Of a stretch of 44,974 nucleotides of DNA, positions 18,676-28,894 are shown in pieces. The notes under the pieces were generated by a model. It was not told where the DNA came from. It ran no database searches and worked only from the letters and a program-made list of their open reading frames with translations. Each line of letters opens with the position of its first letter. The first letter of the stretch is position 1. Both the position numbers and the translations under genes were made by a program. Source of the stretch: Aigarchaeota archaeon (GTDB lineage Archaea; Thermoproteota; Nitrososphaeria_A; Caldarchaeales; Wolframiiraptoraceae); NCBI GenBank assembly GCA_025059415.1, contig JANXDQ010000001.1, positions 30,517 to 75,490 on the forward strand. The letters are read 5' to 3'.

Positions 18676-21429
18676 TTAGCTCCGCTTGATCGCGATGTAG
18701 TGGAGCTCTACGACGCCGTTTTCGGAATACATGGAGCCCACGTTGATGCTGTCGCCCTCAATCCATACTAAGACCCTCTCTAAACCTCGTTTGATGACCC
18801 ATTCCTCGACAAAGGACTTCACCTCTAACTTGAACTCTTCCACATCTTTGAGGGTTATTTCCCCTTCCTTGAATACGAGGTGGGGTGAACTCTTTTCTGG
18901 ATAGACGAGTTTAAGGCCGAGCTCTTTCAAGGTTTGAATGGTTAAGTTATAGATGTCAACTTCCATGGGGGCCGGCTTTTCTTCGAGGCTCGTGACAAAC
19001 GACGAGAAGGAATACTCCAACGTCTCCCCAAGCCCTATGTAATATTTTCCGGTGAATTCGGCTCCGATGACGGCTATAGTTCCCAATTGCGCAACAACGC
19101 CGCCCGCAGGCGAAGTATAAACTGGTATCACGTAGACAAGTTTATCCCCGATGTAGTAGAGGAGTATGTCGCCGATCCTCGGGTTCTCGAGTAAGGTCCT
19201 GAGTTTACGGAACTCTGCAAATCGCTCCAAAGCCTCTCTCGCAGCTGATGGGCCGAGTAACTTCACCTCAGACTCTATCGGGACCTTGTAGAATATTTTC
19301 TCGCCTAAGTTGGGGTAGTCATTTCGGACTATCATGAATCCCGCAAGATTTCTTCCCAAAGAACCTCTCAACTGGAGCGATAGTATCCCAAGGAACTCCG
19401 GCTCCTCGATCCCGGGATATCTCGCTATTATGAAGTATGTTGAAACGCCCTCAGGGATCTCATAGAACTCCCTTGCTTGGATGAATGTAGCGGGATCATC
19501 CACGTGATAGTAGTTGAACATTTCAACTTGGTATTCGAATACTTCCGCCGGAAACCTGCTCTGGTCCTTCAACCAGTCAGGAAACTCCTCGATCAATATG
19601 TCCCCATAGACCCCTTTTATCAACTTGCTCACAAAGTCATCTCCGACAATTATCAGCTTTAGATCTCCCCCATAGATATCTACCAGTGCGTATCCTATGA
19701 ATCTCACGAAATCGTGGTTATCGCTCCATGGGACATTGCTAGCGGATAGCCTGATGATGAGCGGGATCAGCCAATACGTGTTCTCCCCGTCCGTGACTGG
19801 GAACATGTCGACATAATCCTCACCCCATCTATAGTTGAAGTAGGGAAGCAACAGATTCAGCCTATCATACACATCCCTATACCTCAGGAGCTTGACTTCT
19901 TTGTCTGGATATGAGAGGAGGAACGTGACATCGTATAGCCAAGTTACAGGCGGCCCGACCTTGATCCCCCCTTCCCCGACATACTGCGTCCCCGTGATTT
20001 CATCGCTTCCCTCCTTGCCCAAGATGACCGCGGCCCAGGTGGATTCTAGGAGGCCGCCTTCCCCATAGTAAATCCTCCTCTGCTTGAAGAAGTTTGATGA
20101 ATCCACGATTGTGCCGTTGTTGGCGTCGAGGAGGAGGAAGCCATTTGGAACATGTGTATAGACTAGGTGCTCGTTATACCAGATATTGGCTGGGGGAATG
20201 CCGCGCGGGAGGATCGGCTTCATCGATGCGCTCCAGTAAATTCTATTGCCAAACCTGATGATGTCCGAGTCCTCGAAATCTACGTATGGTATTAGTCCTA
20301 TTTCGGGCTTTAACTTTGTGAAAGCTGCATCCCAGTCCCAGAGCCTAACGACCGCGAGGTCCTCATTAAGCGCCCTAGCACCCATCTTCGCGGAAGCCGT
20401 TTCCCCCGTGAAATTATACAAGGCAATCTTGACATCGGATATGTCGGCGAGATCTCTATTAACGATTATCTCCTGTTTGACGTAGGGGCCTAGCCACTCC
20501 ACTTTCCTAGCATCCGCTATGCTGTTCTGAATGGTCGCAGCCGCGAATACCATGAAGAGTATCAGAATTATGGTACCGAACTTTATCTTGAAAGCATATA
20601 GGAATCCCGGATTTCTCCTATTCAGATAAATGAAGACCAGGGAGGTCGCTAACAACGCGAATGCGCCGATTATGTAGATCTTCGTGTTGTAATCTATGTA
20701 ACTTGTGAAGAATGACGTGAAACCTATCCAAACTGCCGCCAACGCGATCAGGGATTCGATCACGTCCACCGGCATCCTGAAGAAGCCCGTCTTTAGGAAG
20801 TTCGCCACCGAGGATGATACGGCCTTGACTAGGATTGTTAAGGCGACTAAGAGTGTCAGCCTAATCGCCATCGCAGATAATATCGGTGGAACTAGGAGTA
20901 TGAGGGCTGGTGAGGCGGATATCACGCTCAACGCCGGGGAAATATCTGATGCGGATATGGGAATGAATGGGAGTGCGAAAATGAGCCCTATATTCTGTAC
21001 TCCCAGATCGACCCCACTAAATAGGGCGGCTACGGCCATCCCGAAAAGACTGTTTGCGAAGAAAAACGTCCCCACAATTACTTTTGTTAGCTGCCACGCC
21101 AGAAATCTGCTCTTACCGAGCTTATACGCTGAGAAATCTAGGTCCTCGGGCTCGATGTATCCTGCCCTGCGATAGAACTTCGCGATTAGGCTTAGGAACC
21201 AAAAGATGAGAGAACGTCTATTGATGAAATCGAACCTAAAGAGCGCGATTGTTGATAGTAGTAGCCCTCCGAGGATCGAGTAGTAAAAGGGCCTGATGAA
21301 GAGATCTCCAAATTCCCAAATATTCAATATTAATTGAATTGTCTGAGAAAGTGTAATGAGGGCGGCGATTAGGATCGCAACTATCAGCAAAATTATTAAT
21401 CCGGCTCCTCTCCTTCTACCACTCTGCAT
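18676..21429 (-). CDS. UPF0182 family large membrane protein
   Basis: Several N-terminal TMs; C-terminal RDVYDRLNLLLPYF...RFPAEVFEYQVEMFNYYHVDDPATFIQAREFYEIPEG matches the UPF0182 pattern. Confidence 0.82.
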   Translation of the reverse strand: MQSGRRRGAGLIILLIVAILIAALITLSQTIQLILNIWEFGDLFIRPFYYSILGGLLLSTIALFRFDFINRRSLIFWFLSLIAKFYRRAGYIEPEDLDFSAYKLGKSRFLAWQLTKVIVGTFFFANSLFGMAVAALFSGVDLGVQNIGLIFALPFIPISASDISPALSVISASPALILLVPPILSAMAIRLTLLVALTILVKAVSSSVANFLKTGFFRMPVDVIESLIALAAVWIGFTSFFTSYIDYNTKIYIIGAFALLATSLVFIYLNRRNPGFLYAFKIKFGTIILILFMVFAAATIQNSIADARKVEWLGPYVKQEIIVNRDLADISDVKIALYNFTGETASAKMGARALNEDLAVVRLWDWDAAFTKLKPEIGLIPYVDFEDSDIIRFGNRIYWSASMKPILPRGIPPANIWYNEHLVYTHVPNGFLLLDANNGTIVDSSNFFKQRRIYYGEGGLLESTWAAVILGKEGSDEITGTQYVGEGGIKVGPPVTWLYDVTFLLSYPDKEVKLLRYRDVYDRLNLLLPYFNYRWGEDYVDMFPVTDGENTYWLIPLIIRLSASNVPWSDNHDFVRFIGYALVDIYGGDLKLIIVGDDFVSKLIKGVYGDILIEEFPDWLKDQSRFPAEVFEYQVEMFNYYHVDDPATFIQAREFYEIPEGVSTYFIIARYPGIEEPEFLGILSLQLRGSLGRNLAGFMIVRNDYPNLGEKIFYKVPIESEVKLLGPSAAREALERFAEFRKLRTLLENPRIGDILLYYIGDKLVYVIPVYTSPAGGVVAQLGTIAVIGAEFTGKYYIGLGETLEYSFSSFVTSLEEKPAPMEVDIYNLTIQTLKELGLKLVYPEKSSPHLVFKEGEITLKDVEEFKLEVKSFVEEWVIKRGLERVLVWIEGDSINVGSMYSENGVVELHYIAIKRS

Positions 21430-21469
21430 ACCCAGATCCTCCGATGCTATCGCCCAACTGTCTTTTCTA

Positions 21470-22240
21470 TCACCTATCTTTTAAGGGTTCAGCGTCCTTC
21501 CACAGGTATTCGAAGTAGACCTTCGCTATCCTGGCTAATCCTATGTGATCTGACCAGATCGCGAGCGCCGGCTCCCCATTTTCACTCCTCAAGAGTATTA
21601 TGGCTTCCTTGGAATCGGCTATGACGCCTCCTCCAAAAAGTTGGTTTCTAAACCTCACCTCCGCGTAATCGCTTAACTTTCTTGCAATACTCCTACTGCA
21701 AGAGCTCGAAAGCATGATTTGAATGGTGCCTCCTTTGGTCTTGAGAATGGTGAGCGTGGGCAGCAACATATCTACCAACTGTTTGTCTATCCAGGGAGTC
21801 GCGATTTGAAGCTCTAAATCACAGCTTGCGAGCAGATCCTTCAATTTCGATAAGATGTTTAACTTCCCCCTCAGGATCCAGATATCATGACGCTCTCTCA
21901 GACCTCCGCTCTCATATAGTGGAATCAACTCTGAGGCCACGATGTTCTCGTAAGTCTTTAATTTCCTCTCGATCCTCATCCTATTCACTTCTAGGGCGGT
22001 GATCGGGCTGCGTGAATAGAACTTTGCAGGGCGTCCACCTTCACTCCCAATCCAACCCTTTTTCTCCAGGCCTTCGAGAACTTCGTAGATCTTGGAGTAT
22101 GGGACGTCGGCGGCTTCACTTACCTGATTAGCCGTCATGCTCCCCCGCTCCAAGAGCGTTAAGTAGACGCGAATCTCGTAATCAGTTAACCCGAGACTGT
22201 GTAAGGCCTTCCTAAGCCTATCACTGACGGAGATCACCAT
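21470..22240 (-). CDS. TrmB-family transcriptional regulator
   Basis: LHSLGLTDYEIRVYLTLLERGSMTANQVSEAADVPYSKIYEVLEGLEKKGWIGSEGGRPAKFYSRSP. Confidence 0.93.
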   Translation of the reverse strand: MVISVSDRLRKALHSLGLTDYEIRVYLTLLERGSMTANQVSEAADVPYSKIYEVLEGLEKKGWIGSEGGRPAKFYSRSPITALEVNRMRIERKLKTYENIVASELIPLYESGGLRERHDIWILRGKLNILSKLKDLLASCDLELQIATPWIDKQLVDMLLPTLTILKTKGGTIQIMLSSSCSRSIARKLSDYAEVRFRNQLFGGGVIADSKEAIILLRSENGEPALAIWSDHIGLARIAKVYFEYLWKDAEPLKDR

Positions 22241-22328
22241 GACTAAGGCAGTATTAACTTCTCCTCTACAAGTATTTAAGGTTCGAGAAAAGTGAGGGGA
22301 GAAAGGCCTGATAAAAAGGAATATTTAT

Positions 22329-23966
22329 TTATTCTTCGAATTCGGATTTAGAGGTCTTCGCTTCACTGGGTTTTTCAGCCTTCTTTGAAGCAGCGATTAC
22401 GTCGTCAATCCTTAACACCATTCCAGATGCCTCGAAGGCGCTCTTAAGAACCTGCTCCTTAACTTTGATTGGCTCAATTATTCCGGCATCGAACATGTTT
22501 TGAACCTTTCCCGAAATCACCTCTACGCCATATCCATGTTCCCCTTTCTCATGCCTCGCCCTCAGTTCGGTCAGGATCTCGACGGGTTCTAGTCCAGCGT
22601 TCTCAGCGAGCGTTCTCGGGATCATCTCTAGGCTCTCCGCGAAAGCTAGCATGGCAAGCTGCTCTTTTCCTGGATATCTAGGCGCCTCCTTCCTAATCAT
22701 GCTCGCCAGCGCCATCTCAGTTGCTCCGCCTCCGGGAACGTACTTTAAGTCTCGTATTAGCGATATCATGTTCATTATCGCGTCGTTTAGGGCGCGTTCC
22801 GCTTCGTCGAGCTGCCTCTCCAGGCCGGCTCTGATCAGTATTGAGACCGCCTTCGGGTTCTTGCACTCGCGGACGAACACCATCTTGTCTTCTCCAACCT
22901 TTACCTCCTCCACTAATCCGGCCGATCCTAGGTCTTTCTCGGTTAGGTCCTCGAAGTTCGTGATTATTCTGCCGCCCGTTGCCTTCGCGAGCTTCTCCAT
23001 GTCGGATGCCTTGACCCTTCTAACTGCGAGGATGCCCGCCTTCGCTAGGAAGAACTGGGCTATGTCATCGATCCCTTTCTGGCAGAATACGATGTTGGCG
23101 CCCACTTTAACTACCTTGTCCACCATCTCCTTCAGGATCCTGGTCTCCTCGTCTAAGAACTCCTTGATTTTAAGTGGATCGCGGATGCGGATCTCGGCGC
23201 TGAACTCCGTCTTCTCGATCTCGAATGGCGCATTTATCAAGGCTATTTTCGCGTTTACAACACGTTTGGGCATAGCTGGATGTACCACTTCTTTGTCCAC
23301 GATGACCCCGTTAATCAGCTCGCTCTCTAAGAGACTCTTACCCATCTTCTTAATTATCTGGATGTTGTCCTTGTCGACGTAAGGCTTTCCGTCTCTTTCT
23401 TCGATGACGCTTAGAACGGCATTTATTGCGAGGTCTGCTATACGATCTGTCGCAAACCCGAGGGACTTGCTTCCGAGAGCCGTATTTATTATCTTCTTCA
23501 AAGTCGCCTCGTCATCAAGCTTAATTGGTTTGGCCATCTTCTCTAAGGTCTGTAGCGCGATATCGAGCGCCCTTCTATACCCAGTTATTACCGTGCTTGG
23601 ATGAATCTTCTGCTCAATTAAGTCCTCTGCACGTTTAAGCAGCTCACCGGTAAGTACTACCACGCTAGTCGTCCCATCTCCAACGCTTGAGTCCTGCGCT
23701 TTAGCGACCTCGATCAACATCTTGGCCGCAGGATGCTCGACATCCATCTTATCCAAAATCGTTGCGCCGTCATTTGTTACGATGACGTCTCCTATGCTGT
23801 CAACTAGGATCTTGTCCATTCCCTTAGGTCCAAGCGTCGTCTTCACCATCTCCGCAATTATCTTCGCGGCAGCTATGTTGTTTCTTTGAGCAGTCCTTCC
23901 CCTCGTCCTAGAGGTTCCTTCCTTAAGGATCAAGACGGGTTGACCAGCTCCCACAACTCTAGCCAT
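22329..23966 (-). CDS. thsA: Thermosome subunit (group II chaperonin)
   Basis: [67 protein letters not shown]. Confidence 0.99.
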   Translation of the reverse strand: MARVVGAGQPVLILKEGTSRTRGRTAQRNNIAAAKIIAEMVKTTLGPKGMDKILVDSIGDVIVTNDGATILDKMDVEHPAAKMLIEVAKAQDSSVGDGTTSVVVLTGELLKRAEDLIEQKIHPSTVITGYRRALDIALQTLEKMAKPIKLDDEATLKKIINTALGSKSLGFATDRIADLAINAVLSVIEERDGKPYVDKDNIQIIKKMGKSLLESELINGVIVDKEVVHPAMPKRVVNAKIALINAPFEIEKTEFSAEIRIRDPLKIKEFLDEETRILKEMVDKVVKVGANIVFCQKGIDDIAQFFLAKAGILAVRRVKASDMEKLAKATGGRIITNFEDLTEKDLGSAGLVEEVKVGEDKMVFVRECKNPKAVSILIRAGLERQLDEAERALNDAIMNMISLIRDLKYVPGGGATEMALASMIRKEAPRYPGKEQLAMLAFAESLEMIPRTLAENAGLEPVEILTELRARHEKGEHGYGVEVISGKVQNMFDAGIIEPIKVKEQVLKSAFEASGMVLRIDDVIAASKKAEKPSEAKTSKSEFEE

Positions 23967-24087
23967 TCCTCAAACACCTCCTCTCTATTCCATTATAAAC
24001 TAGACCCGGAAACATCTTCCATCGAGCCAAATATAAACCTTAGTAAATGTCCTCATATTATGCTGTGATTTAGTGACTCCTTCTCCA

Positions 24088-24336
24088 TTATTGTGAGGAA
24101 TAGTAGCCTCGTAGGAGGGTTCTGGCCGCCCGCTCGACGTCCTCCCTCCTGACCGTTCTCCTTCCCGCGTATTGGGCTAAGCTCAGTGCTTCCTTAGCGA
24201 TCGCTGTTCCGAGATCTTCCAGTATTCTCCTAAGCTCCTCAGCTGCGTCCTCACTCGCCCTCGTCGCTCCAGCCTTCTTTATTAGCCTATGAATTGGCGC
24301 AAGTGAAAGTTCATTGGAGCCCAATCTTCTCCCCAA
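24088..24336 (-). CDS. Archaeal histone
   Basis: ELSLAPIHRLIKKAGATRASEDAAEELRRILEDLGTAIAKEALSLAQYAGRRTVRREDVERAARTLL, complete histone fold. Confidence 0.95.
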   Translation of the reverse strand: MGRRLGSNELSLAPIHRLIKKAGATRASEDAAEELRRILEDLGTAIAKEALSLAQYAGRRTVRREDVERAARTLLRGYYSSQ

Positions 24337-24519
24337 CCCCTCTTAGAATTGTTTACTCGCTCGGGGTATATATTTGATTCGCTCGCCACCTCATCGTTGA
24401 CAGCCTAGGTTCGTGGTAATACCATGAGATGCTGAAAGTAGTTCATGAAGGTTAGCGAATTTGATGGATGAGAAATTCTTAATTATGAGGAGCCTTAGAG
24501 TTTATTCGCTGGCTTAGCT

Positions 24520-25332
24520 ATGTGGGAGGAGAAGATAATCTGCCCGTATTGTGGTAAGGAAACCTTCAGGGCACCCTTCTGCAGGTTTTGTGGCAGACCT
24601 ATAGACTTAAAGGAAATGGAAACAAGGGGGATGAAAGAAGTTTTGGAATCATCAAGTGAACGTAAGGGTGAAGATGTGGAAGAAATAATTGAGAAAGTCC
24701 CACCTCAGGAAGTATCGGAGGAAAGAAGGATAATCGAACAAATAGCCAACCTCTATAACTGGAGACATAAGTTGATTGAGCTCTTTCTGAATGGAGAAGC
24801 ACATGCCGATGTCTTCATCGAAATCTACAAGGAATATCACGCTAAGATCCAGTCCATAAATGCCAGGCGCATTGAACTCATAAAAACGCTTGAACAGAAG
24901 ATAAATGAATTAACCACAAGACTTGAGCAGCTAAAAGTTAGACATGAAGTCGGCGAGATATCTGATAGGCAATACATCACCGATAAACTTGCCATAGATA
25001 GGGAGCTGTCTAAACTGAGGCCAAAGCTAAACATGTTATACAACGTCTCTAATGTTAAGCTGGCCGATATCCCAGAATATGAGGGAAATCTAAGGAGATT
25101 CAAAGATGAAATTGATAAACGCGGTGAATCACTTGGGTTAAGCCGAGAAGATATCGAGATGATAATCAATGATCTAAATGAGACGCTGGAATCGCTTAAG
25201 GGATTAATGGAACTTCACAAGAAGCTGAGGAAAGAGCTTGATAAAATCGAGTTAAGGTATAGGATCGGAGAACTGACCGAGGAAGAATATCAGGCAGCGA
25301 AACAGAAAATAGAGCGGCAGATGCAGCTTTAA
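24520..25332 (+). CDS. Zinc-ribbon / coiled-coil protein with SHOCT-like segments, function unknown
   Basis: CPYCGKETFRAPFCRFCGRPID ribbon; long heptad-rich region; RHEVGEISDRQYITDKLAIDREL and RYRIGELTEEEYQAAKQKIERQ resemble SHOCT motifs. Confidence 0.8.
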   Translation: MWEEKIICPYCGKETFRAPFCRFCGRPIDLKEMETRGMKEVLESSSERKGEDVEEIIEKVPPQEVSEERRIIEQIANLYNWRHKLIELFLNGEAHADVFIEIYKEYHAKIQSINARRIELIKTLEQKINELTTRLEQLKVRHEVGEISDRQYITDKLAIDRELSKLRPKLNMLYNVSNVKLADIPEYEGNLRRFKDEIDKRGESLGLSREDIEMIINDLNETLESLKGLMELHKKLRKELDKIELRYRIGELTEEEYQAAKQKIERQMQL

Positions 25333-25374
25333 CCCCACTAACCTTTATGTCGTAGATATTAATTAAGAGATCTC

Positions 25375-25989
25375 ATGGTTAGGGTGGTAGTCGTAGCTGT
25401 TCCAGGTGCTGGTAAATCGACCGTACTGAAGAAAGTTGTGGAAAAGATTCCGACTTTAAAGGTCGTTAACTTCGGAGACTACATGTTCGAGGAGGCGAAG
25501 AAATCTCTGGGGATCTCTGATAGGGATGAGATGAGGAAGAGAATCAAGCCCACAGATTACAAGGATCTCCAGGAAAAAGCCGCCAGCGAGATAGCTAAGC
25601 TTAAAGGAGATCTAATGATTGATACTCACGCCGCGATAAAGACCCCATTTGGATATTATCCCGGACTTCCATCGAGAGTTTCTGAAATATTAAAACCAGA
25701 CGCGATAGTGGTGCTGGAGTTCAGGCCTGAAGATATTCTGCAAAGAAGAATGAAGGACTTGAAAGCCGAGACGGCGCAGAGGAGGTTCAGGGAAATAGAG
25801 GAGGCCGAAGACATTCAGGAACACCAAAACGTGGGGAGGGAATTCGCCGCTGCTGCCTCAAACCACGTCTGCTGCTATTTCCTGCACTTGAAATACTTAG
25901 AGCCCCAAAAATATCCATATCAACACGCTGAAGAAGCCGCAGCCGCAATCGTGGAGTTAATTAAGAAGCTAAAGGGAGAAGAAGATTGA
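25375..25989 (+). CDS. adkA: Archaeal adenylate kinase
   Basis: MVRVVVVAVPGAGKSTVLKKVVEKIPTLKVVNFGDYMFEEAKKSLGISDRDEMRK; IDTHAAIKTPFGYYPGLPSRV. Confidence 0.95.
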   Translation: MVRVVVVAVPGAGKSTVLKKVVEKIPTLKVVNFGDYMFEEAKKSLGISDRDEMRKRIKPTDYKDLQEKAASEIAKLKGDLMIDTHAAIKTPFGYYPGLPSRVSEILKPDAIVVLEFRPEDILQRRMKDLKAETAQRRFREIEEAEDIQEHQNVGREFAAAASNHVCCYFLHLKYLEPQKYPYQHAEEAAAAIVELIKKLKGEED

Positions 25990-26018
25990 AACATATTTTC
26001 ATCGGAGATTTTTCTACA

Positions 26019-26201
26019 TTATTTCCATTTTAGCATTATGAATGAAATGCATACCGCGGCTAATATTGTCCAGGCTATTATTAGTCCATAGGTCCAGTCT
26101 GAGAATTCCGCGATGTTGGCATATATTACTGGAGTGCAAGCGGCGAAAATCAGTATGATGATCATTATTATCTCATTTAGTCGCTTCATCTCGCATTTCA
26201 C
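26019..26201 (-). CDS. Small 2-TM membrane protein (60 aa), unknown
   Basis: IIMIIILIFAACTPVIYANIAEFSDWTYGLIIAWTILAAVCISFIMLKWK; fits a tight intergenic space. Confidence 0.5.
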   Translation of the reverse strand: MKCEMKRLNEIIMIIILIFAACTPVIYANIAEFSDWTYGLIIAWTILAAVCISFIMLKWK

Positions 26202-26230
26202 GGGATAACTCCTCGCTTTAAGGATAAGTT

Positions 26231-27013
26231 TTAACCCTCTCCTTCCCTATAGGCTTTCCTCGCCGTAGTTATGTATGCAGTATGCGCATGCATTAAGTGT
26301 TCGGGGCGCGTCATCCCTCTCTTCACCCGTAAAGTCCTCATCAAGATCTCGACCGTGATTACATCCGCGAACCCCTCGTTCTTCAATGCTTCCACGGTCT
26401 CGATTACCTGTTCAATTGTAGGACTTAGTGAGACGAGTACTCCGCCATCTCTTAACGCATTTTTCGCGTTTGCGACCGCGAGCCAGGGAGTCGGTATATC
26501 TAAGATGACGGCGTCAATGTCTCTCTCCTCTATTTGTTTGGTGAGGTCCCCATGCTTGAGCTCAACAAAGTCCCTCAAACCCACTTTCTCCAGTTGTTTC
26601 TCGGCGTTTCTCAGGTGATCCTCTACCACGTCATAGCTGTATACTTTTCCCGTGGGGGCGACATAGTATGCGAGGATTGTTGTTAGGACGGCGGCCCCGG
26701 TTCCTCCCTCCACAACTCTGCTCCCAGATCTAATGCCGCTCATCAATACTATGTATCCCAAGTCCTTTGGATACACTATCTGCGTTATTCTGGGGAAGTT
26801 TAGGACTTGGTCGATGATCAGGGGATAAGCGGCCACCCAGACCGATCCGGTATTTGTCTTGATCCTAGAGCCATAGGGCATTCCCATGACCTGTTCTAGG
26901 TCTATGTAGCCTTCACTGCTGTGGAAGCGCCTCCCTCTCCTGACCTCAAGTAAATACTTCCTCCCTTTCTGGGTGATGAATAAAACCCTGTCCCCCTCCT
27001 CGATTGCCTCCAT
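26231..27013 (-). CDS. trmI: tRNA (adenine-N1)-methyltransferase TrmI
   Basis: TQIVYPKDLGYIVLMSGIRSGSRVVEGGTGAAVLTTILAYYVAPTGKVYSYDVVEDHLRNAEKQL; AVILDIPTPW. Confidence 0.94.
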   Translation of the reverse strand: MEAIEEGDRVLFITQKGRKYLLEVRRGRRFHSSEGYIDLEQVMGMPYGSRIKTNTGSVWVAAYPLIIDQVLNFPRITQIVYPKDLGYIVLMSGIRSGSRVVEGGTGAAVLTTILAYYVAPTGKVYSYDVVEDHLRNAEKQLEKVGLRDFVELKHGDLTKQIEERDIDAVILDIPTPWLAVANAKNALRDGGVLVSLSPTIEQVIETVEALKNEGFADVITVEILMRTLRVKRGMTRPEHLMHAHTAYITTARKAYREGEG

Positions 27014-27130
27014 CTCCTTCGCTGAGACAGCGTGAACAGCATCCTTAAACTATTCCCTTTTCCGGCCCTATAGGCAGAAGACGCCCTACAAGGTTTATAG
27101 AACTCCTGGCTCCATTAAGGTTGCGTTAAG

Positions 27131-27886
27131 ATGCCATTGAAGAGGCGGCAAGTGCTCTTTATTGGCCTGGCTTCTGCGGCGGCCGCATGTCTCTCCGCAT
27201 TACTAGCATTATTCGGTGGGGTTAAATTTAATCGGGAGGAAATCAAGGTTACTACGCCAACTATGGTGAGGGTAAAGCTTCCCAAGCCGAGTTATAAGAG
27301 CGAGGTCTCGATCGAGGAAACCCTTCTATTAAGGAGGAGCATAAGGGAATATGAGGATAAGCCAATCACGTTAGAGCAATTGTCCCAACTCCTCTGGGCC
27401 GCCCAGGGAATAACCCTCCCATCTTATGGCTTTAGGACGGCGCCTTCAGCCGGGGCCACCTACCCCCTAGAATTATATGTGGTCGTTAAGGAGGGGGGCG
27501 TGAGGGATCTCGACGCCGGCATCTACCACTATATCCCCAGAGAGCATGCGCTTGAACTCGAGAAGGCGGGTGACTACAGCGTAGATCTGATGAAGGCCTC
27601 TCTTAACCAGGAATGGGTTGGCGACGCCGCGGTAAATCTCGTGATCAATGCGGTCTATGAGCGGACGACCAGGAGATATGGGGATAGAGGAGAAAGATAT
27701 GTCCACATAGAGGTGGGACACGTCGGTCAAAACGTATACCTGCAGTGCATTAGCCTCGGCCTAGCATGCGTCGTTATAGGAGCATTCTACGATGATTGGG
27801 TGAAGAAGGTTGTGGGCGGCATCGGCGAGCCGCTTTACATAATCCCCATTGGGGTCAAGAAAGGAGGTTACAAGTTTCAAGCCTGA
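27131..27886 (+). CDS. SagB/ThcOx-family nitroreductase-like oxidoreductase with N-terminal signal/TM
   Basis: ETLLLRRSIREYEDKPITLEQLSQLLWAAQGIT...RTAPSAGATYPLELYVV...HVGQNVYLQCISLGLACVVIGAF. Confidence 0.92.
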   Translation: MPLKRRQVLFIGLASAAAACLSALLALFGGVKFNREEIKVTTPTMVRVKLPKPSYKSEVSIEETLLLRRSIREYEDKPITLEQLSQLLWAAQGITLPSYGFRTAPSAGATYPLELYVVVKEGGVRDLDAGIYHYIPREHALELEKAGDYSVDLMKASLNQEWVGDAAVNLVINAVYERTTRRYGDRGERYVHIEVGHVGQNVYLQCISLGLACVVIGAFYDDWVKKVVGGIGEPLYIIPIGVKKGGYKFQA

Positions 27887-27888
27887 AA

Positions 27889-27898
27889 AGGCTATAAG
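27889..27898 (+). promoter_or_regulatory. TATA-like element GGCTATAAGC for the putative sRNA
   Basis: About 27 nt upstream of the predicted sRNA 5' stem. Confidence 0.5.
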
Positions 27899-27919
27899 CT
27901 AGCTAAACCAAAGAGAAAA

Positions 27920-27979
27920 CGGCGATGACGAATCAGAGTTATGCTGACTCCGATGAAGTGGAGGCATTTGTCTGAGCCG
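27920..27979 (+). ncRNA. Putative C/D-box sRNA (sRNP methylation guide)
   Basis: CGGC-[C box GCGATGA, one mismatch to RTGATGA]-15 nt-[D' CTGA]-tc-[C' CCGATGA]-15 nt-[D CTGA]-GCCG; CGGC/GCCG terminal stem, symmetric guides, TATA at the expected distance. Confidence 0.75.
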
Positions 27980-28028
27980 CCGCACATCAATCAAGCAATT
28001 CTCTTTAAGAAAGGGGCACTCTGGATCA

Positions 28029-28664
28029 TTGATGAAGAAGACTAGGATTGTTAAGATCAGTTGGTTAATAAAGGTGGGGAGGCTCTCCCCTATGTCGCCA
28101 ACCGCCTTAATCTCTGAGAAAATAGGAATAAAATGGCTCATGATGTTTGATGATGAATACGTATATGGCCCAACTCCAGGAATAGTAGAGATCGCAGATC
28201 TATTAGTATCTCAATTAAAACCGAAAACAGTTATCGACCTATTTGGGGGAAGTGGGGCGCTATCAAAACTCGCATTAAGAAGAAATGTTGAGAAGGTGAT
28301 TTACGTCGATCTATATCCGGATGCCGCGACTCTTAACCTGAAGGAATGCAGGGGAATCGAGATAGTCAAGCAAGATGCATTAGAGTTCATCGAGAAAGAT
28401 GGGATATACTGCGATCTCTTGTTCGTAGATCCACCCGAGGAATTAATTGACGAAGTTTTATCCAAAATTGGGCGAATGCGTAGGATGATCAAGAAAGCCG
28501 GATTGATCTGGATTGGCTCCAGCGATGTGGCAAAAAGGAGGATCAGGAGAATTAGAAGACATAAGGCGATCACGTTCATCAACGCGTGGGGAGACGCATT
28601 CATGATCACCTGGAAACCAGGCTTCGGAGAGAAGATAGAGCGGATAAAGCAAATAATTGGGTAA
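28029..28664 (+). CDS. SAM-dependent methyltransferase-like protein (start uncertain: 28029, 28092 or 28140)
   Basis: KTVIDLFGGSGALSKLALRRNVEKVIYVDLYPDAATLNL; DLLFVDPPEE. Confidence 0.8.
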   Translation: MMKKTRIVKISWLIKVGRLSPMSPTALISEKIGIKWLMMFDDEYVYGPTPGIVEIADLLVSQLKPKTVIDLFGGSGALSKLALRRNVEKVIYVDLYPDAATLNLKECRGIEIVKQDALEFIEKDGIYCDLLFVDPPEELIDEVLSKIGRMRRMIKKAGLIWIGSSDVAKRRIRRIRRHKAITFINAWGDAFMITWKPGFGEKIERIKQIIG

Positions 28665-28894
28665 AGTTAAAAATCGAAGAGGAAGAATTGTGGAATGGGG
28701 TGAAGCTGTGGGGAGGCGACAAGTAAACCCCTACTTATCATATCATCAGTCGAGTGAAGAGTCCTCTGAGAAGAATAAAAAGAAGAAATAACTTCATTTG
28801 TGATTTACGCAAACCTTCTGTTTTTGATGAATGCAGAGGTGGAATCCATTTTAGTTACCGAGTATGCCGATGTGATGGAGGAGAGGTGGGGTTA

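Noticed and set aside
20705-21175. 156-aa plus ORF antisense to the UPF0182 gene
   Set aside because: Mirror of membrane-protein codons; no support.
22651-23382. 243-aa plus-strand ORF opposite the thermosome gene
   Set aside because: Shadow ORF: antisense to strongly conserved thsA coding sequence; composition is low-complexity S/F-rich.
24370-24519. Possible C/D-box sRNA upstream of the zinc-ribbon gene
   Set aside because: Only one clear CTGA; C and terminal stem elements missing.
28665-28894. TTGATGA near 28827 as a C box upstream of atpF
   Set aside because: No D box or terminal stem at suitable spacing.
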